Below, one piece after another: positions 25,211 through 34,286 of a stretch of DNA of 64,000 bases. The DNA lies in NCBI RefSeq assembly GCF_020873875.1, contig NZ_JAHWGU010000014.1, positions 1 to 64,000 of the forward strand, in the 5' to 3' direction. Position 1 is the first letter of the stretch. Each line of letters starts with the position of its first letter. The position numbers were made by a program, and so were the translations under genes. Under the pieces are notes generated by a model. The model saw only the letters and a program-made list of their open reading frames with translations. It was not told where the DNA came from and did not search any database. Origin of the DNA: Actinoplanes sp. DH11 (GTDB lineage: Bacteria; Actinomycetota; Actinomycetes; Mycobacteriales; Micromonosporaceae).

Positions 25211-27622
25211 ATGAACGTCCGGCAGAAACTCCTCAGTGGTTACCTCGTGGTGGCGCTGCTGGTGGCCGCCACCGCGATCATCGCCTGGCGCGCCGACAAC
25301 GCCTCGGCGGAGCGGGCCGCCGCCGAGGAGGCCGAGCAGCTCGCCCTCGGGATCGCCGCCGACATCGGCCACGGCCTGCCGGTCGACACCGCCGGCGAGA
25401 TCCCGATCCCGCTCTACTACAGCCAGACCGGGCTCGACAACTACCTCCAGCGGCTGCACCAGGTCCAGCACCGCGACGTGGTCGTGGTGGACAGCGCCAG
25501 GTACATCCTCGGCGACGTGGTCCGGGACAACGTCGGCGCGACCTTCGACCACGACACCGGCAACGAGGTCGGCAAGACCGTCGCCGACGGCAAGCCGCGG
25601 GTCTTCGTCCAGACCGGCGCGGACCACCCGGACGGCATCAAACAGGTCGTCGTGCCGATGCGCAGCGGCCGCGGCGCCATGCTCGGTGCGGTGATCCTGG
25701 AGTACACGCCGCTCTACGACCGGATGATGGCCGGCGCCCGGCAGGCGCAAACCGTCATCCTGACCAGCTCGACGATCGCCATGCTGCTGGTACTGCTGAT
25801 CGGGTTGGGGGTGGCCGGTTCGGTCACCCGCCGGATCACCGCGCTCACCGCGGCGGTGCGCACCATCCGCAGCGGCGACTACTCGCACCGGGTCACCACG
25901 GACGGCCATGACGAGATCGGCACCCTCTCCCGCGCCTTCAACGCGATGGCCGAGCAACTCGACCGCTCGGCCCGGGAGATTCTCGCCAAGGAGTACACCG
26001 ACAGCATCCTGGCCAACGCGGGCGAGGGGATCTGCGGTGTCGACGCCGGCGGCCGGATCGCGTTCGCCAACGAGGCCGCCGGCCGGATCACCGGCGTCGG
26101 TGTGGGCGGGCTGCTCCAGCGGGAGGCCACCACGCTGTTGCCGGACGCCACCGGCGGGCTCGCCGTCGGGACCTGGGAGGGCCGGTTGAACCGGCCGGAC
26201 GGCACGGCCGTCCGGGTCGAGTACACGGTCAGCACCATCGAGAAGGACGACCGGCCGATCGGCGCGGTGGTGGTGCTGCGCGACGTCAGCCGGCAACGGG
26301 CCCTCGAGTACGACCTGCGCCACCAGGCCCTGCACGACGGCCTGACCGGGCTGCCCAACCGCAAGCTGCTGCTGGACCGGCTGGAGCACGCGCTCACCCG
26401 GTCCCGGGCGTCCGGCGAACAGATCGCGGTGCTCTACCTGGACCTGGACGGGTTCAAACGGGTGAACGACAGTCTCGGGCACAACGCGGGGGACGCGCTG
26501 CTGCGTACCGCGGCGGAACGACTCACCGGGGTTCTGCGGCCGCACGACACGGTGGCCCGGCTCGGCGGTGACGAGTTCGCCGTGCTGCTCGAGGCGGCCG
26601 CCACCGACGTGGTCGAAGCTCTCGCGCGGGCCTGCCTGGACGCCCTGGCCCGGCCGTTCCTGCTGCACCACCGGGAGGCCGTGGTCACGGTCAGCATCGG
26701 CGTGGTGCCGGACGCCGCGCAGTACACCGACGCGGACGAGGTGCTGCGCAACGCCGACGTGGCCATGTACGCCGCCAAGGAACAGGGCAAGAACCGGTTC
26801 CTGACCTTCGAGACCCGGATGCACGAGCAGTTGCTCAGCCGGCTCGACCAGGAGGCCCGGCTGCGCGAGGCGGTGCACCGCGGCGAGCTGCGCCTCTACC
26901 TGCAGCCGGTGGCCGGGGTGCCGGACGGCCGGATGCACGGCGCCGAGGCGCTGGTCCGCTGGCAGGACCCGCAGCGCGGCCTGCAGCAGCCCGGCTCCTT
27001 CATCCCGCTCGCCGAGGAGACCGGGATGATCATCGAGATCGACCGGTGGATCCTGCGCGAGGCGTGCCGGGTGGTACGCCAGTGGCAGGACCTGAACCCG
27101 GAGACCGCACCGGCCTTCGTCAGCGTCAACCTCTCCGCCGCCCACCTGGAGCTGCCCGACCTGACCGTGCAGGTGTCGGACGCGCTCGCCGCCACCGGGC
27201 TCTCCCCGCACTGCTTGGTCCTGGAACTGACCGAGACGGTGCTGATGCGCGACGTCGCGGTCACCTCGGCCCGGCTCGACGAGCTGCGCCGGATCGGCGT
27301 GCGGATCGCCATCGACGACTTCGGGACCGGGTACTCCTCGCTCGGCTACCTGCGGGACATCCCGGTGGACGTACTCAAGATCGACCGCTCGTTCATCACC
27401 GGACTCGCCGGCAACGGCCGGCAGCAGGAGCTGGTCAGCGCGGTGATCCAGCTCGGACACACCCTCGGCCTGCGGGTGGTGGCCGAGGGCGTCGAGGACA
27501 GCGGCCAGCTGGCGCTGCTCACCGTGATGGGCTGCAAGTTCGCCCAGGGTTACCTGCTGGGGCGGCCGGAACCGGCCGCCAGCCTCTACGAACGGCTGAC
27601 CCAGCCGTCACTGACGGCGTAG
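25211..27622 (+). CDS. Sensor HAMP-PAS-GGDEF-EAL protein 2 (cyclic di-GMP turnover)
   Basis: An 803-residue sensor. It has one membrane helix (about 8-26), an extracellular domain (about 28-175, VVVVDSARYILGDV), a second helix (about 178-200), a HAMP linker ending SRAFNAMAEQLDRS, a PAS domain (about 262-370), GGDEF with intact RLGGDEFAVLL, and EAL with GAEALVRW, LSAAHLE, LTETVLM, IDDFGTG, KIDRSF and AEGVE. The extracellular signal is unknown. It starts 62 nt after protein 1 with AGGTGAG before the ATG, so the two are probably co-expressed. Confidence 0.93.
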   Translation: MNVRQKLLSGYLVVALLVAATAIIAWRADNASAERAAAEEAEQLALGIAADIGHGLPVDTAGEIPIPLYYSQTGLDNYLQRLHQVQHRDVVVVDSARYILGDVVRDNVGATFDHDTGNEVGKTVADGKPRVFVQTGADHPDGIKQVVVPMRSGRGAMLGAVILEYTPLYDRMMAGARQAQTVILTSSTIAMLLVLLIGLGVAGSVTRRITALTAAVRTIRSGDYSHRVTTDGHDEIGTLSRAFNAMAEQLDRSAREILAKEYTDSILANAGEGICGVDAGGRIAFANEAAGRITGVGVGGLLQREATTLLPDATGGLAVGTWEGRLNRPDGTAVRVEYTVSTIEKDDRPIGAVVVLRDVSRQRALEYDLRHQALHDGLTGLPNRKLLLDRLEHALTRSRASGEQIAVLYLDLDGFKRVNDSLGHNAGDALLRTAAERLTGVLRPHDTVARLGGDEFAVLLEAAATDVVEALARACLDALARPFLLHHREAVVTVSIGVVPDAAQYTDADEVLRNADVAMYAAKEQGKNRFLTFETRMHEQLLSRLDQEARLREAVHRGELRLYLQPVAGVPDGRMHGAEALVRWQDPQRGLQQPGSFIPLAEETGMIIEIDRWILREACRVVRQWQDLNPETAPAFVSVNLSAAHLELPDLTVQVSDALAATGLSPHCLVLELTETVLMRDVAVTSARLDELRRIGVRIAIDDFGTGYSSLGYLRDIPVDVLKIDRSFITGLAGNGRQQELVSAVIQLGHTLGLRVVAEGVEDSGQLALLTVMGCKFAQGYLLGRPEPAASLYERLTQPSLTA

Positions 27623-28159
27623 GTACAGGTCGCGCAGCAGGGCGATCTCGGCGCCGTGGTGAATGACCTCGCGGTTGATGTGCAGGATCAGGGCGCCCAT
27701 CGTGTCGTCCCCGTACCCTTCCTCACCGCTGGGCTTCGCCAGGCCCTCCGCGCCGAGCCCGGTGACCCCGGCGACCCACTGCGCGTACACCGTGTCGAGC
27801 TGGGCCAGGGCTTCGGCGGCCGAGCCCGCGTAGTGGTGGCGCAGGTAATCCATCGGCGCGCCCCCGAAGTGCCGGGCGATGCGGACCCCGAGCACGCCCA
27901 CGATGATGTGCCCGAAACGCCAGGCGATCGTGGTGACGGGCGGCGGGTCAGGCGCCGGGTACGCCCAGTCGAAGACCATGTCGCCGCCGCCGGCCGCCAT
28001 CGACGCGGTGCTCGTGCCCCGGGGCCGTACGCTCCAGGCCTTCGGCACGGGCTCCCAGAAGTATTCATCGTCGGTGAGACCCTCGAGCCGGGGCCGCAGC
28101 CTGCTGCGCCAGTGCTGATCCAGTTGCTGGCGCAATTGACTGTTCCAGTCGCTGCCCAT
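27608..28159 (-). CDS. DinB-family protein, paralogue 1
   Basis: A 183-residue DinB/YfiT-type four-helix protein with conserved histidines in AWRFGHIIVG, ARHFGG and the C-terminal NREVIHHGAEIALLRDL, a likely metal site. Actinomycete members include mycothiol-dependent transferases; the substrate here is unknown. Its 3' end overlaps the convergent GGDEF-EAL gene by 15 nt, so there is no terminator between them. It is closely similar to the next gene. Confidence 0.87.
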   Translation of the reverse strand: MGSDWNSQLRQQLDQHWRSRLRPRLEGLTDDEYFWEPVPKAWSVRPRGTSTASMAAGGGDMVFDWAYPAPDPPPVTTIAWRFGHIIVGVLGVRIARHFGGAPMDYLRHHYAGSAAEALAQLDTVYAQWVAGVTGLGAEGLAKPSGEEGYGDDTMGALILHINREVIHHGAEIALLRDLYLRRQ

Positions 28160-28210
28160 GGACACGACCATAGGCGTTGGCATGCGGTTCCACGGCCGGA
28201 ACGGCGCAGG

Positions 28211-28759
28211 TCATCGCTGGGCGCGAAGGTCACGCAGCAGCGCGATCTCCGCGCCGTGGTGGATCATCTCGCGGTTGATGTGCAGGATCAGGGCGGCCAT
28301 CGTGTCGTCCCCGTACCCTTCCTCACCGCACTTCCTCGCCAGGCCCTCCGCCCCGAGCCCGGTGACCCCGGCGACCCACTGCGCGTACACCGTGTCGAGC
28401 TGGGCAAGCGCCTCGGCGGCCGTGCCGGCGTACGCGTGGTTCAGGTAGTGCGTCTCGGCGCCCCCGAAGTGCCGGGCCACCCGCATCCCGAGCACACCCA
28501 CGATCATGTGCCCGAGACGCCAGGCGATCGTGGTGACCGGCGCCGGGACCGGCTCCGGGTACTCCCAGTCGATCGTGAAGGCGCCCGACCCGGCCGCCAT
28601 CGGCGTGCTGCTCGTGCCCCTCGGCCGCACGTTCCACGCGCCGGGCGTGGGCTCCCAGAGGTATTCGTCGTCGGTCAGGCCGTCGAGTCGCGGCCGCAGT
28701 TGCCGCCGCCAGTGCCAGTCGAGCTGTTCCCGGATCGCAGCGTTCCAGTCGATGCCCAT
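28211..28759 (-). CDS. DinB-family protein, paralogue 2
   Basis: A 182-residue protein, clearly a tandem duplicate of the gene at 27608. Long stretches are nearly identical at both protein and DNA level (ALAQLDTVYAQWVAGVTGLG; NREMIHHGAEIALLRDL). The same histidines are kept. Differences concentrate in the middle (ETHYLNHAYAG versus PMDYLRHHYAG) and the region after GLGAEGLA. It is separated from paralogue 1 by 51 nt. Confidence 0.87.
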   Translation of the reverse strand: MGIDWNAAIREQLDWHWRRQLRPRLDGLTDDEYLWEPTPGAWNVRPRGTSSTPMAAGSGAFTIDWEYPEPVPAPVTTIAWRLGHMIVGVLGMRVARHFGGAETHYLNHAYAGTAAEALAQLDTVYAQWVAGVTGLGAEGLARKCGEEGYGDDTMAALILHINREMIHHGAEIALLRDLRAQR

Positions 28760-28801
28760 GCCGCAAGACGATAGGCCGGAGACGATAGGCCGGAAAGGAA
28801 C

Positions 28802-28840
28802 GGCCACCGCGCACCCGGGCTGATCGGGTACGCGGTGGCC
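28802..28840 (-). terminator. Terminator after the amylase-pullulanase gene
   Basis: A 10-bp stem GGCCACCGCG (28802-28811) with CGCGGTGGCC (28831-28840), extended inside by ACCCG/CGGGT across one mismatch. It lies 20 nt past the stop of the large glycosidase gene and ends the maltose operon on the minus strand. Confidence 0.75.
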
Positions 28841-28859
28841 GCGCTCGTGGTGGTGCGGG

Positions 28860-31800
28860 TCAGCTCTGGACGAACACCGAGACGGTACGGGCCGGCACGG
28901 TCAGCGTGCCGGATCCGTTGCCGGCCGAGGCCGTCCGGACGAGCGGGTCGGCGGACTGCTGCTGGAGGGGGTGCAGGGCGACCTTCTTGCCGGCCAGGGC
29001 GGTGACCTTCTGGGTGACGGTCTGCGGGGTGGCGTTGAAGACCACCGTCACCGACTTCCACCTCGGGTCGAGTCCACGACCGTCCAGGGTCATGGTGATG
29101 ACACCCGGGGTCTCGGTCGCGCCGGCGAGCGGGAACGACAGGCGCTTCTGCACCTCGGCCGCGGTCGGCAGACCGAAGACCGGCGTGGATTTCCGGATCT
29201 TCAGCAGTTCCTGGTAGCGCTTGTCGGCCAGGTCGATCGCCGCACACGGCGGCACCAGGGCGGGGTCGGCGAGCAGCGGTTTGGCGTACGCGTACTTCGC
29301 CTCGTTGTCCGCCTTCGGCGGCAGCCCCCGGCCGAAGCCGTTGCCCTTCGCGCAGTCCCAGATGATCTCGTTGAACCAGTCACCCGAGTTGTACGAGTTC
29401 CGGTCCAGCGACTTGGACCGCAGCCGTTCGCTGCCGGTCGTCACGAAGCCGACGCCCTGGCCGAGAACCGTGGTGGCCAGCGCGACCGACTGCGCCCGCG
29501 CCCGCTCGGTGGCCGTGGTGGCCTGCGGGAGCTTGAACGCCAGCGAGTCGTAGAGGATCTCGTTGTCGTGCGCGTCGACGTAGGTGATCGCCTCGCCCGG
29601 TGCCGCGTTGTACCCGGCCGGTGAGCCGTTGTAGTCGACCTCCGACCCGGTGACGACCGTGCCGGACGAGTCGGTGAACGCGTAACCGGCCAGGTTGCCG
29701 GAGAGACCGACCTTGATCAGGTCTTGGTAGTGCAGCAGGCGCGCCTTCTGCTCGGCGGCGGACCCGTTGACCGCGTCACCGTTCGGAGCGGTCAGCAGGC
29801 CGGACGCGAAGCCCTGCACCCGCGGGTTCTCGTCGAACGGCCCGCCGCCGCGGACCGCGTCACGCAGCCGGTCGTTGAAGGTGCCGATCCCGGTGCCGGC
29901 CAGCTCGGTCTGCGACGCCTGCACGAAGCGGGCGTTGTCCGCCACCTCGCCGAAGTTCCAGCCCTCCCCGTACACGTAGATCTTCTTGCCGTCCACGCCG
30001 TCGCGGGCGAGGGTGAGCCGGTCGAGGGCCTTGCGCACCGCCAGGATGTTCTCCTTCGGGTGGTGGCCCATCAGGTCGAAGCGGAAACCGTCGACCTTGT
30101 ACGCCTTCGCCCAGGTCACGATCGAGTCGACCACGAGCTTGCCCATCATCGCGTTCTCCGGCGCGGTGTTGGCGCAGCAGGTGGAGTTGGCGACCGAACC
30201 GTCGTCGAGCAGCCGGTGGTAGTAGCCGGGCACGATCTGGTCGAGCACCGACTTGGGGTCGATGCCGGCGGCCGAGGTGTGGTTGTAGACGACGTCCATC
30301 ACCACGCGCAGACCGGCCTGGTTGACGCCGGCGACCATGGCCCGGAACTCCTTGGTGCGCTGGGCCGGGTCGACCGCGTAACCACCCTCGGGGACGGTGT
30401 AGTGCAGCGGGTCGTAACCCCAGTTGTACCCGTCGGTGGCGGCGATCTTCTCGATGCAGGCCTGCTGCTCCTCGGAGTCCGGCGGCAGCGCGGCCAGGTC
30501 GCAGGCCGGCTGCGCCTGGTCGGCCCGCTTCTCCGGGATGGTGGCGAAGTCGAACGCCGGCAGCAGGTGCAGGTGGGTGACGCCGGCGCCGGCGAGTTCG
30601 CCGAGGTGTTTCATGCCGGCGCTGTTCCGGCGGGTGAACGCGGTGAACGTGCCGCGCTCGGCGGCCGGCACGGTGTCGTCGGCGATCGAGAAGTCCCGGA
30701 CCGACAGCTCCGAGATCTGGATCTTCGCGGGCGCGGTGGCGGCCGGCTTGCGCAGCCGGTCCCAGCCGGCCGGCTTGCCCGCCGGGTCGGCCAGGTCGGT
30801 GAACCGGCTGCGGGTCGAGTCGGCGGCCAGGTCGACCGAGTACGGGTCGGTGACCGACGCCGTGACGACCTTCTGCGCGGCCGGCTGCCACGCGGTGACC
30901 CGGAACTTGTAGAACTCGCCCTTGCGGACGGCCCGGGTGGACCAGACGCCGGTGCGGTCGTCGCGCCGCATCGGCGTGATCGTGGCCGTGGCCGAGGTCG
31001 CCGAGCCGTAGACCTCCAGTTCGACGGTGCTCGCCGTCGGCGCCCAGACCGCGACGCCGCCCTTGGCCGGTCCGAGATCGGCCGTGGTCGCGGCGGCGTA
31101 CACGTCGTCCAGCACACCGGAGAGCTGCACCCCGGTGGCTCCGAGAAGCTTGCCCGCGGCGTCGCGCTCGGTCACCACGACCTGCCCACGCAGGATGTCC
31201 TTGACGTTCCGCGCGTCGATCGTGAACGCGCCGTACTGCCAGAGGTGCGGGAACTTCGCGCGCTGGGCCTCGGTGAGCCCGTCCCGCCGCGCGGCGAGCC
31301 GGACCTTCTCGTACGACCCGGTCAGTTCACCGTTGTCGACGCCGATCCCGCCGGACCGGGACCAGAGCAGGTCGTAGACCTTGCCGTCGGTGCCCGCGCC
31401 GACCGGTTCCAGGGTGTCGCCGGTGCCGGTCTTCCAGGCGATGGTGCCGCGGTCCATCCAGACCGCCCGGGACTTGTCGACGTCGATCTCGCCCACCCCG
31501 GCCGCGGTCTTGACCAGCGGCAGCAGCCGGGTCTCCTGGTCGGCCAGCAGCCACACCTCGCGACCCGCCTTGGCGAAGTCGAGCCGCTGGTCGGACGGCA
31601 GGTCCTTGGCGTCGCCGTTGTGCAGGATGTAGCTCAGGCCGGTCGCGCCCTCCGCCGTCGGCACCTCGAAGACGGCGCCGTAGGAGTCGAACCGCACCGG
31701 CAGCAACGGGCTGGCCCACTCGGTCGGTGTGGCCGCGCCGTCCCAGAGGTGCAGGCCCCAGCCGTCGTAGTTGCCGTCCGCCTTGCGCCAGTGGATCAGA

Positions 31801-34286
31801 GCCTTGCCCTGGTCCTGAGCCGGGTCCGGCTCGCCGGTCGCCTGCTGCCGGGACGTGTAGACCTTGGCGTCGCCCTGCTTGATCCAGATCTCCGGGGTCG
31901 CGGTCACGTCGATCGTCCGGTCGGCGTCCACGTCCTTCACGCCGTCGTCACCGACCACGACGAACCCGACGCTCCGGGCACCCGGCTTGAGCTTCACCCA
32001 GGCGAAGCGGCCGTACGCGTCCTCGCCCGCGAACGGCTGCCCGTCCGGCCAGGTCGTCGTCATCGACGGGTCGACGTCACCCCAGACGTAGAGGTTCTGG
32101 TCGTCGTAGCCGCCCGCCGGCCGCTGGTAGTGCACGAGCGCGTAGCCCGCCGTGGACGTGGCCGCGGGGGTGCCGACGGTGATCTTCGTGCTCGAGGACC
32201 CGAGACGGCCCTTGCTGTCACGCACCACTGCCTTGTACCGCACTTCGGTGCCGCCCGCCAGACCGTCGAGGTCGTGGTAGACCCGATAGGGTGCCTTGTC
32301 CGCGGTGCCGAGCAGCTTCCACTCGCCGCCCGCGACCTGGGCCGCGACCGTGACTGTGGCGAGCGGGTCGCCGGTGGTCCCGGCGACGATCTCGGCGCGG
32401 TCCGGGACGCTCTCGCCCACGGCCGGCTTCGTGATGGTGACGGTCGGCGCGGCACCCGGCACCGGGAGCGGCGTGTCCGCCCGCAGGACCAGCGACGACA
32501 GCGCCGGCACGGTGATCGTGATGCGGCCGGCCGCCGGCTGGACGGTCTGGTTCGTACCGTAGACGCCCCGGAAGGCACCCGCCGCGTCCACCGGGAACGT
32601 GACGCTCTGCTCGGTGGTCGCGTTGTTCACCGCCACCACGTACTCGGAGCGCTTCGCCCGGTCGATCCGGGACGCCGCGAAGACGCCCGGTCCCTCGGCC
32701 GCGTGCCGGGTCACCTGCACGCCGTTCACCAGCGCCGGGTGCGCCTTGCGCAGCTTCGCCAGGCCGGCGATGGTCCGGTAGAGCGGGTGCCCGGTCTGGT
32801 AGTTGTCCACCCCGTGGGTGCGGTCGGTGCCGATCAGGTCGTCGTCCAGGTAGTCGGCCGACTTGCTGGCGAACAGGTCCTGCCGGGCGTCCTTGTCGCC
32901 GCCCGGCCCGGTGAAGCCCTGCTCGTCACCGGAGTAGACGACCGGCTGTCCCCGGGTCAGGAACATCAGCTCGTGGGCCAGCTGGTCCCGCTTGAGTTGG
33001 GTGTCGGCGGTCGCCGCGGCCGCGATGTAGGAGCCGATGCGGCCCATGTCGTGGTTGCCGAGGAACGTGGGCAGCCGGTCGGCGCCGGTGTCCCGGGCGG
33101 TGTAGAGGTCGTCCTTGGCGTACAGGTCGGCGAGGGCGGTGGCGCCGCTCGCACCCGTCACGAAGCCCTTCGCCGCCTCCTGGAAGGAGAAGTCCAGGGT
33201 GGCCGGCAGCCCGCCCTGGCGCACGTAGGCCGACTGGATCTCCTGGTCGGCGCTGTAGACCTCGCCGAACATGAAGAAGTCGTCGCCGGCCACCTTCTCG
33301 ACGCCCTTCGCGAACTGCGGCCAGAACTCCATGTTGGTGTGCTTGACCGTGTCGAGGCGGTAGCCGTCGATGCCGGTGTCCTTCACCCAGTCGGCGTAGA
33401 TCTTCGTCATCCCGCGCACGACCTCGGGACGCTCCGTCCACAGGTCGTCGAGGCCGTAGAAGTCGCCGTACTCGCTGTTCTCACCGGCGAACGTGCTGTT
33501 GCCCCGGTTGTGGTACATGTTCACGTCGTTCAGCCAGGCGGGCGTCTTCGCCGTCGCGTCCGACCTCGTCGGGAACACCGGGGTGTACGGGTAGCTCGAC
33601 GCGTCGACGGCCGGGAAGCCACGGCCGCCGGACGCGTGGTTCGCGTCCTCGAAGGGCTGCCCTTCGGTGTCCGTGTACGGCGACGTCTCCTTGTCGACGT
33701 AGGTGTACTCGTTCTCGGCGTACCGGATCACGTCGGCGGTGTGGTTGACGATGATGTCCAGGAAGATCTTCATGCCACGCTGGTGCGCCAGCCGCACCAG
33801 CTTCTTCAGGTCCGCGTTGGTGCCGAAGTGCGGGTCGACCTGGGTGAAGTCGGTGATCCAGTAACCGTGGTAACCGGCGGACACGTCCGCGCCCGTACCC
33901 TGCACCGGGTTGTTCTTGAAGACCGGCGCCAGCCAGATGGCCGTGGTGCCCAGGCCCTGGATGTAGTCCAGGCGGTCCATCACGCCCTTGAGGTCGCCGC
34001 CGTGGTAGAAGCCCTTGTCCGCCGGGTCGTACCCGGTGGCGAGCCGGTCGCCGGAGAGTCCGCCCTTGTCGTTGGACCGGTCCCCGTTGGCGAACCGGTC
34101 CGGCAGGACGAAGTAGTACTGCTCGCTGTCGGCGGGCCGGTCGGAACCCCAGTTGGCGATGACCGCCGCGTTCGGTTCCGTCACGGCCGCCGCCGCGGCC
34201 GGTGCGGCCGCCGCCGCAGGCACGGCTATGAGAGGCAGCAGGAGGCTGAGCAGAGCGACGCCCAGCCGTCGTTTTCGAGGTGCCAC
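28860..34286 (-). CDS. pulA: Secreted bifunctional alpha-amylase / type I pullulanase
   Basis: An exported starch-degrading enzyme of 1,808 residues with two complete GH13 catalytic modules. After a signal peptide (1 to about 33), module one (about 45-610) has nucleophile Asp312 (GYRLD), acid Glu342 (FGEVY) and Asp413 (GNHD). An Ig-like domain (about 615-710) and two pullulanase-associated starch-binding domains (GYALVHYQRP, GKALIHWRKA) follow. Module two carries the pullulanase signature YNWGYDP, nucleophile in GFRFDLMG, acid in YGEGWN and YVDAHDNE. It cuts alpha-1,4 and alpha-1,6 bonds. Its GTG start follows the upstream stop with no gap (TAAGTG). Confidence 0.93.
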   Translation of the reverse strand: MAPRKRRLGVALLSLLLPLIAVPAAAAAPAAAAAVTEPNAAVIANWGSDRPADSEQYYFVLPDRFANGDRSNDKGGLSGDRLATGYDPADKGFYHGGDLKGVMDRLDYIQGLGTTAIWLAPVFKNNPVQGTGADVSAGYHGYWITDFTQVDPHFGTNADLKKLVRLAHQRGMKIFLDIIVNHTADVIRYAENEYTYVDKETSPYTDTEGQPFEDANHASGGRGFPAVDASSYPYTPVFPTRSDATAKTPAWLNDVNMYHNRGNSTFAGENSEYGDFYGLDDLWTERPEVVRGMTKIYADWVKDTGIDGYRLDTVKHTNMEFWPQFAKGVEKVAGDDFFMFGEVYSADQEIQSAYVRQGGLPATLDFSFQEAAKGFVTGASGATALADLYAKDDLYTARDTGADRLPTFLGNHDMGRIGSYIAAAATADTQLKRDQLAHELMFLTRGQPVVYSGDEQGFTGPGGDKDARQDLFASKSADYLDDDLIGTDRTHGVDNYQTGHPLYRTIAGLAKLRKAHPALVNGVQVTRHAAEGPGVFAASRIDRAKRSEYVVAVNNATTEQSVTFPVDAAGAFRGVYGTNQTVQPAAGRITITVPALSSLVLRADTPLPVPGAAPTVTITKPAVGESVPDRAEIVAGTTGDPLATVTVAAQVAGGEWKLLGTADKAPYRVYHDLDGLAGGTEVRYKAVVRDSKGRLGSSSTKITVGTPAATSTAGYALVHYQRPAGGYDDQNLYVWGDVDPSMTTTWPDGQPFAGEDAYGRFAWVKLKPGARSVGFVVVGDDGVKDVDADRTIDVTATPEIWIKQGDAKVYTSRQQATGEPDPAQDQGKALIHWRKADGNYDGWGLHLWDGAATPTEWASPLLPVRFDSYGAVFEVPTAEGATGLSYILHNGDAKDLPSDQRLDFAKAGREVWLLADQETRLLPLVKTAAGVGEIDVDKSRAVWMDRGTIAWKTGTGDTLEPVGAGTDGKVYDLLWSRSGGIGVDNGELTGSYEKVRLAARRDGLTEAQRAKFPHLWQYGAFTIDARNVKDILRGQVVVTERDAAGKLLGATGVQLSGVLDDVYAAATTADLGPAKGGVAVWAPTASTVELEVYGSATSATATITPMRRDDRTGVWSTRAVRKGEFYKFRVTAWQPAAQKVVTASVTDPYSVDLAADSTRSRFTDLADPAGKPAGWDRLRKPAATAPAKIQISELSVRDFSIADDTVPAAERGTFTAFTRRNSAGMKHLGELAGAGVTHLHLLPAFDFATIPEKRADQAQPACDLAALPPDSEEQQACIEKIAATDGYNWGYDPLHYTVPEGGYAVDPAQRTKEFRAMVAGVNQAGLRVVMDVVYNHTSAAGIDPKSVLDQIVPGYYHRLLDDGSVANSTCCANTAPENAMMGKLVVDSIVTWAKAYKVDGFRFDLMGHHPKENILAVRKALDRLTLARDGVDGKKIYVYGEGWNFGEVADNARFVQASQTELAGTGIGTFNDRLRDAVRGGGPFDENPRVQGFASGLLTAPNGDAVNGSAAEQKARLLHYQDLIKVGLSGNLAGYAFTDSSGTVVTGSEVDYNGSPAGYNAAPGEAITYVDAHDNEILYDSLAFKLPQATTATERARAQSVALATTVLGQGVGFVTTGSERLRSKSLDRNSYNSGDWFNEIIWDCAKGNGFGRGLPPKADNEAKYAYAKPLLADPALVPPCAAIDLADKRYQELLKIRKSTPVFGLPTAAEVQKRLSFPLAGATETPGVITMTLDGRGLDPRWKSVTVVFNATPQTVTQKVTALAGKKVALHPLQQQSADPLVRTASAGNGSGTLTVPARTVSVFVQS

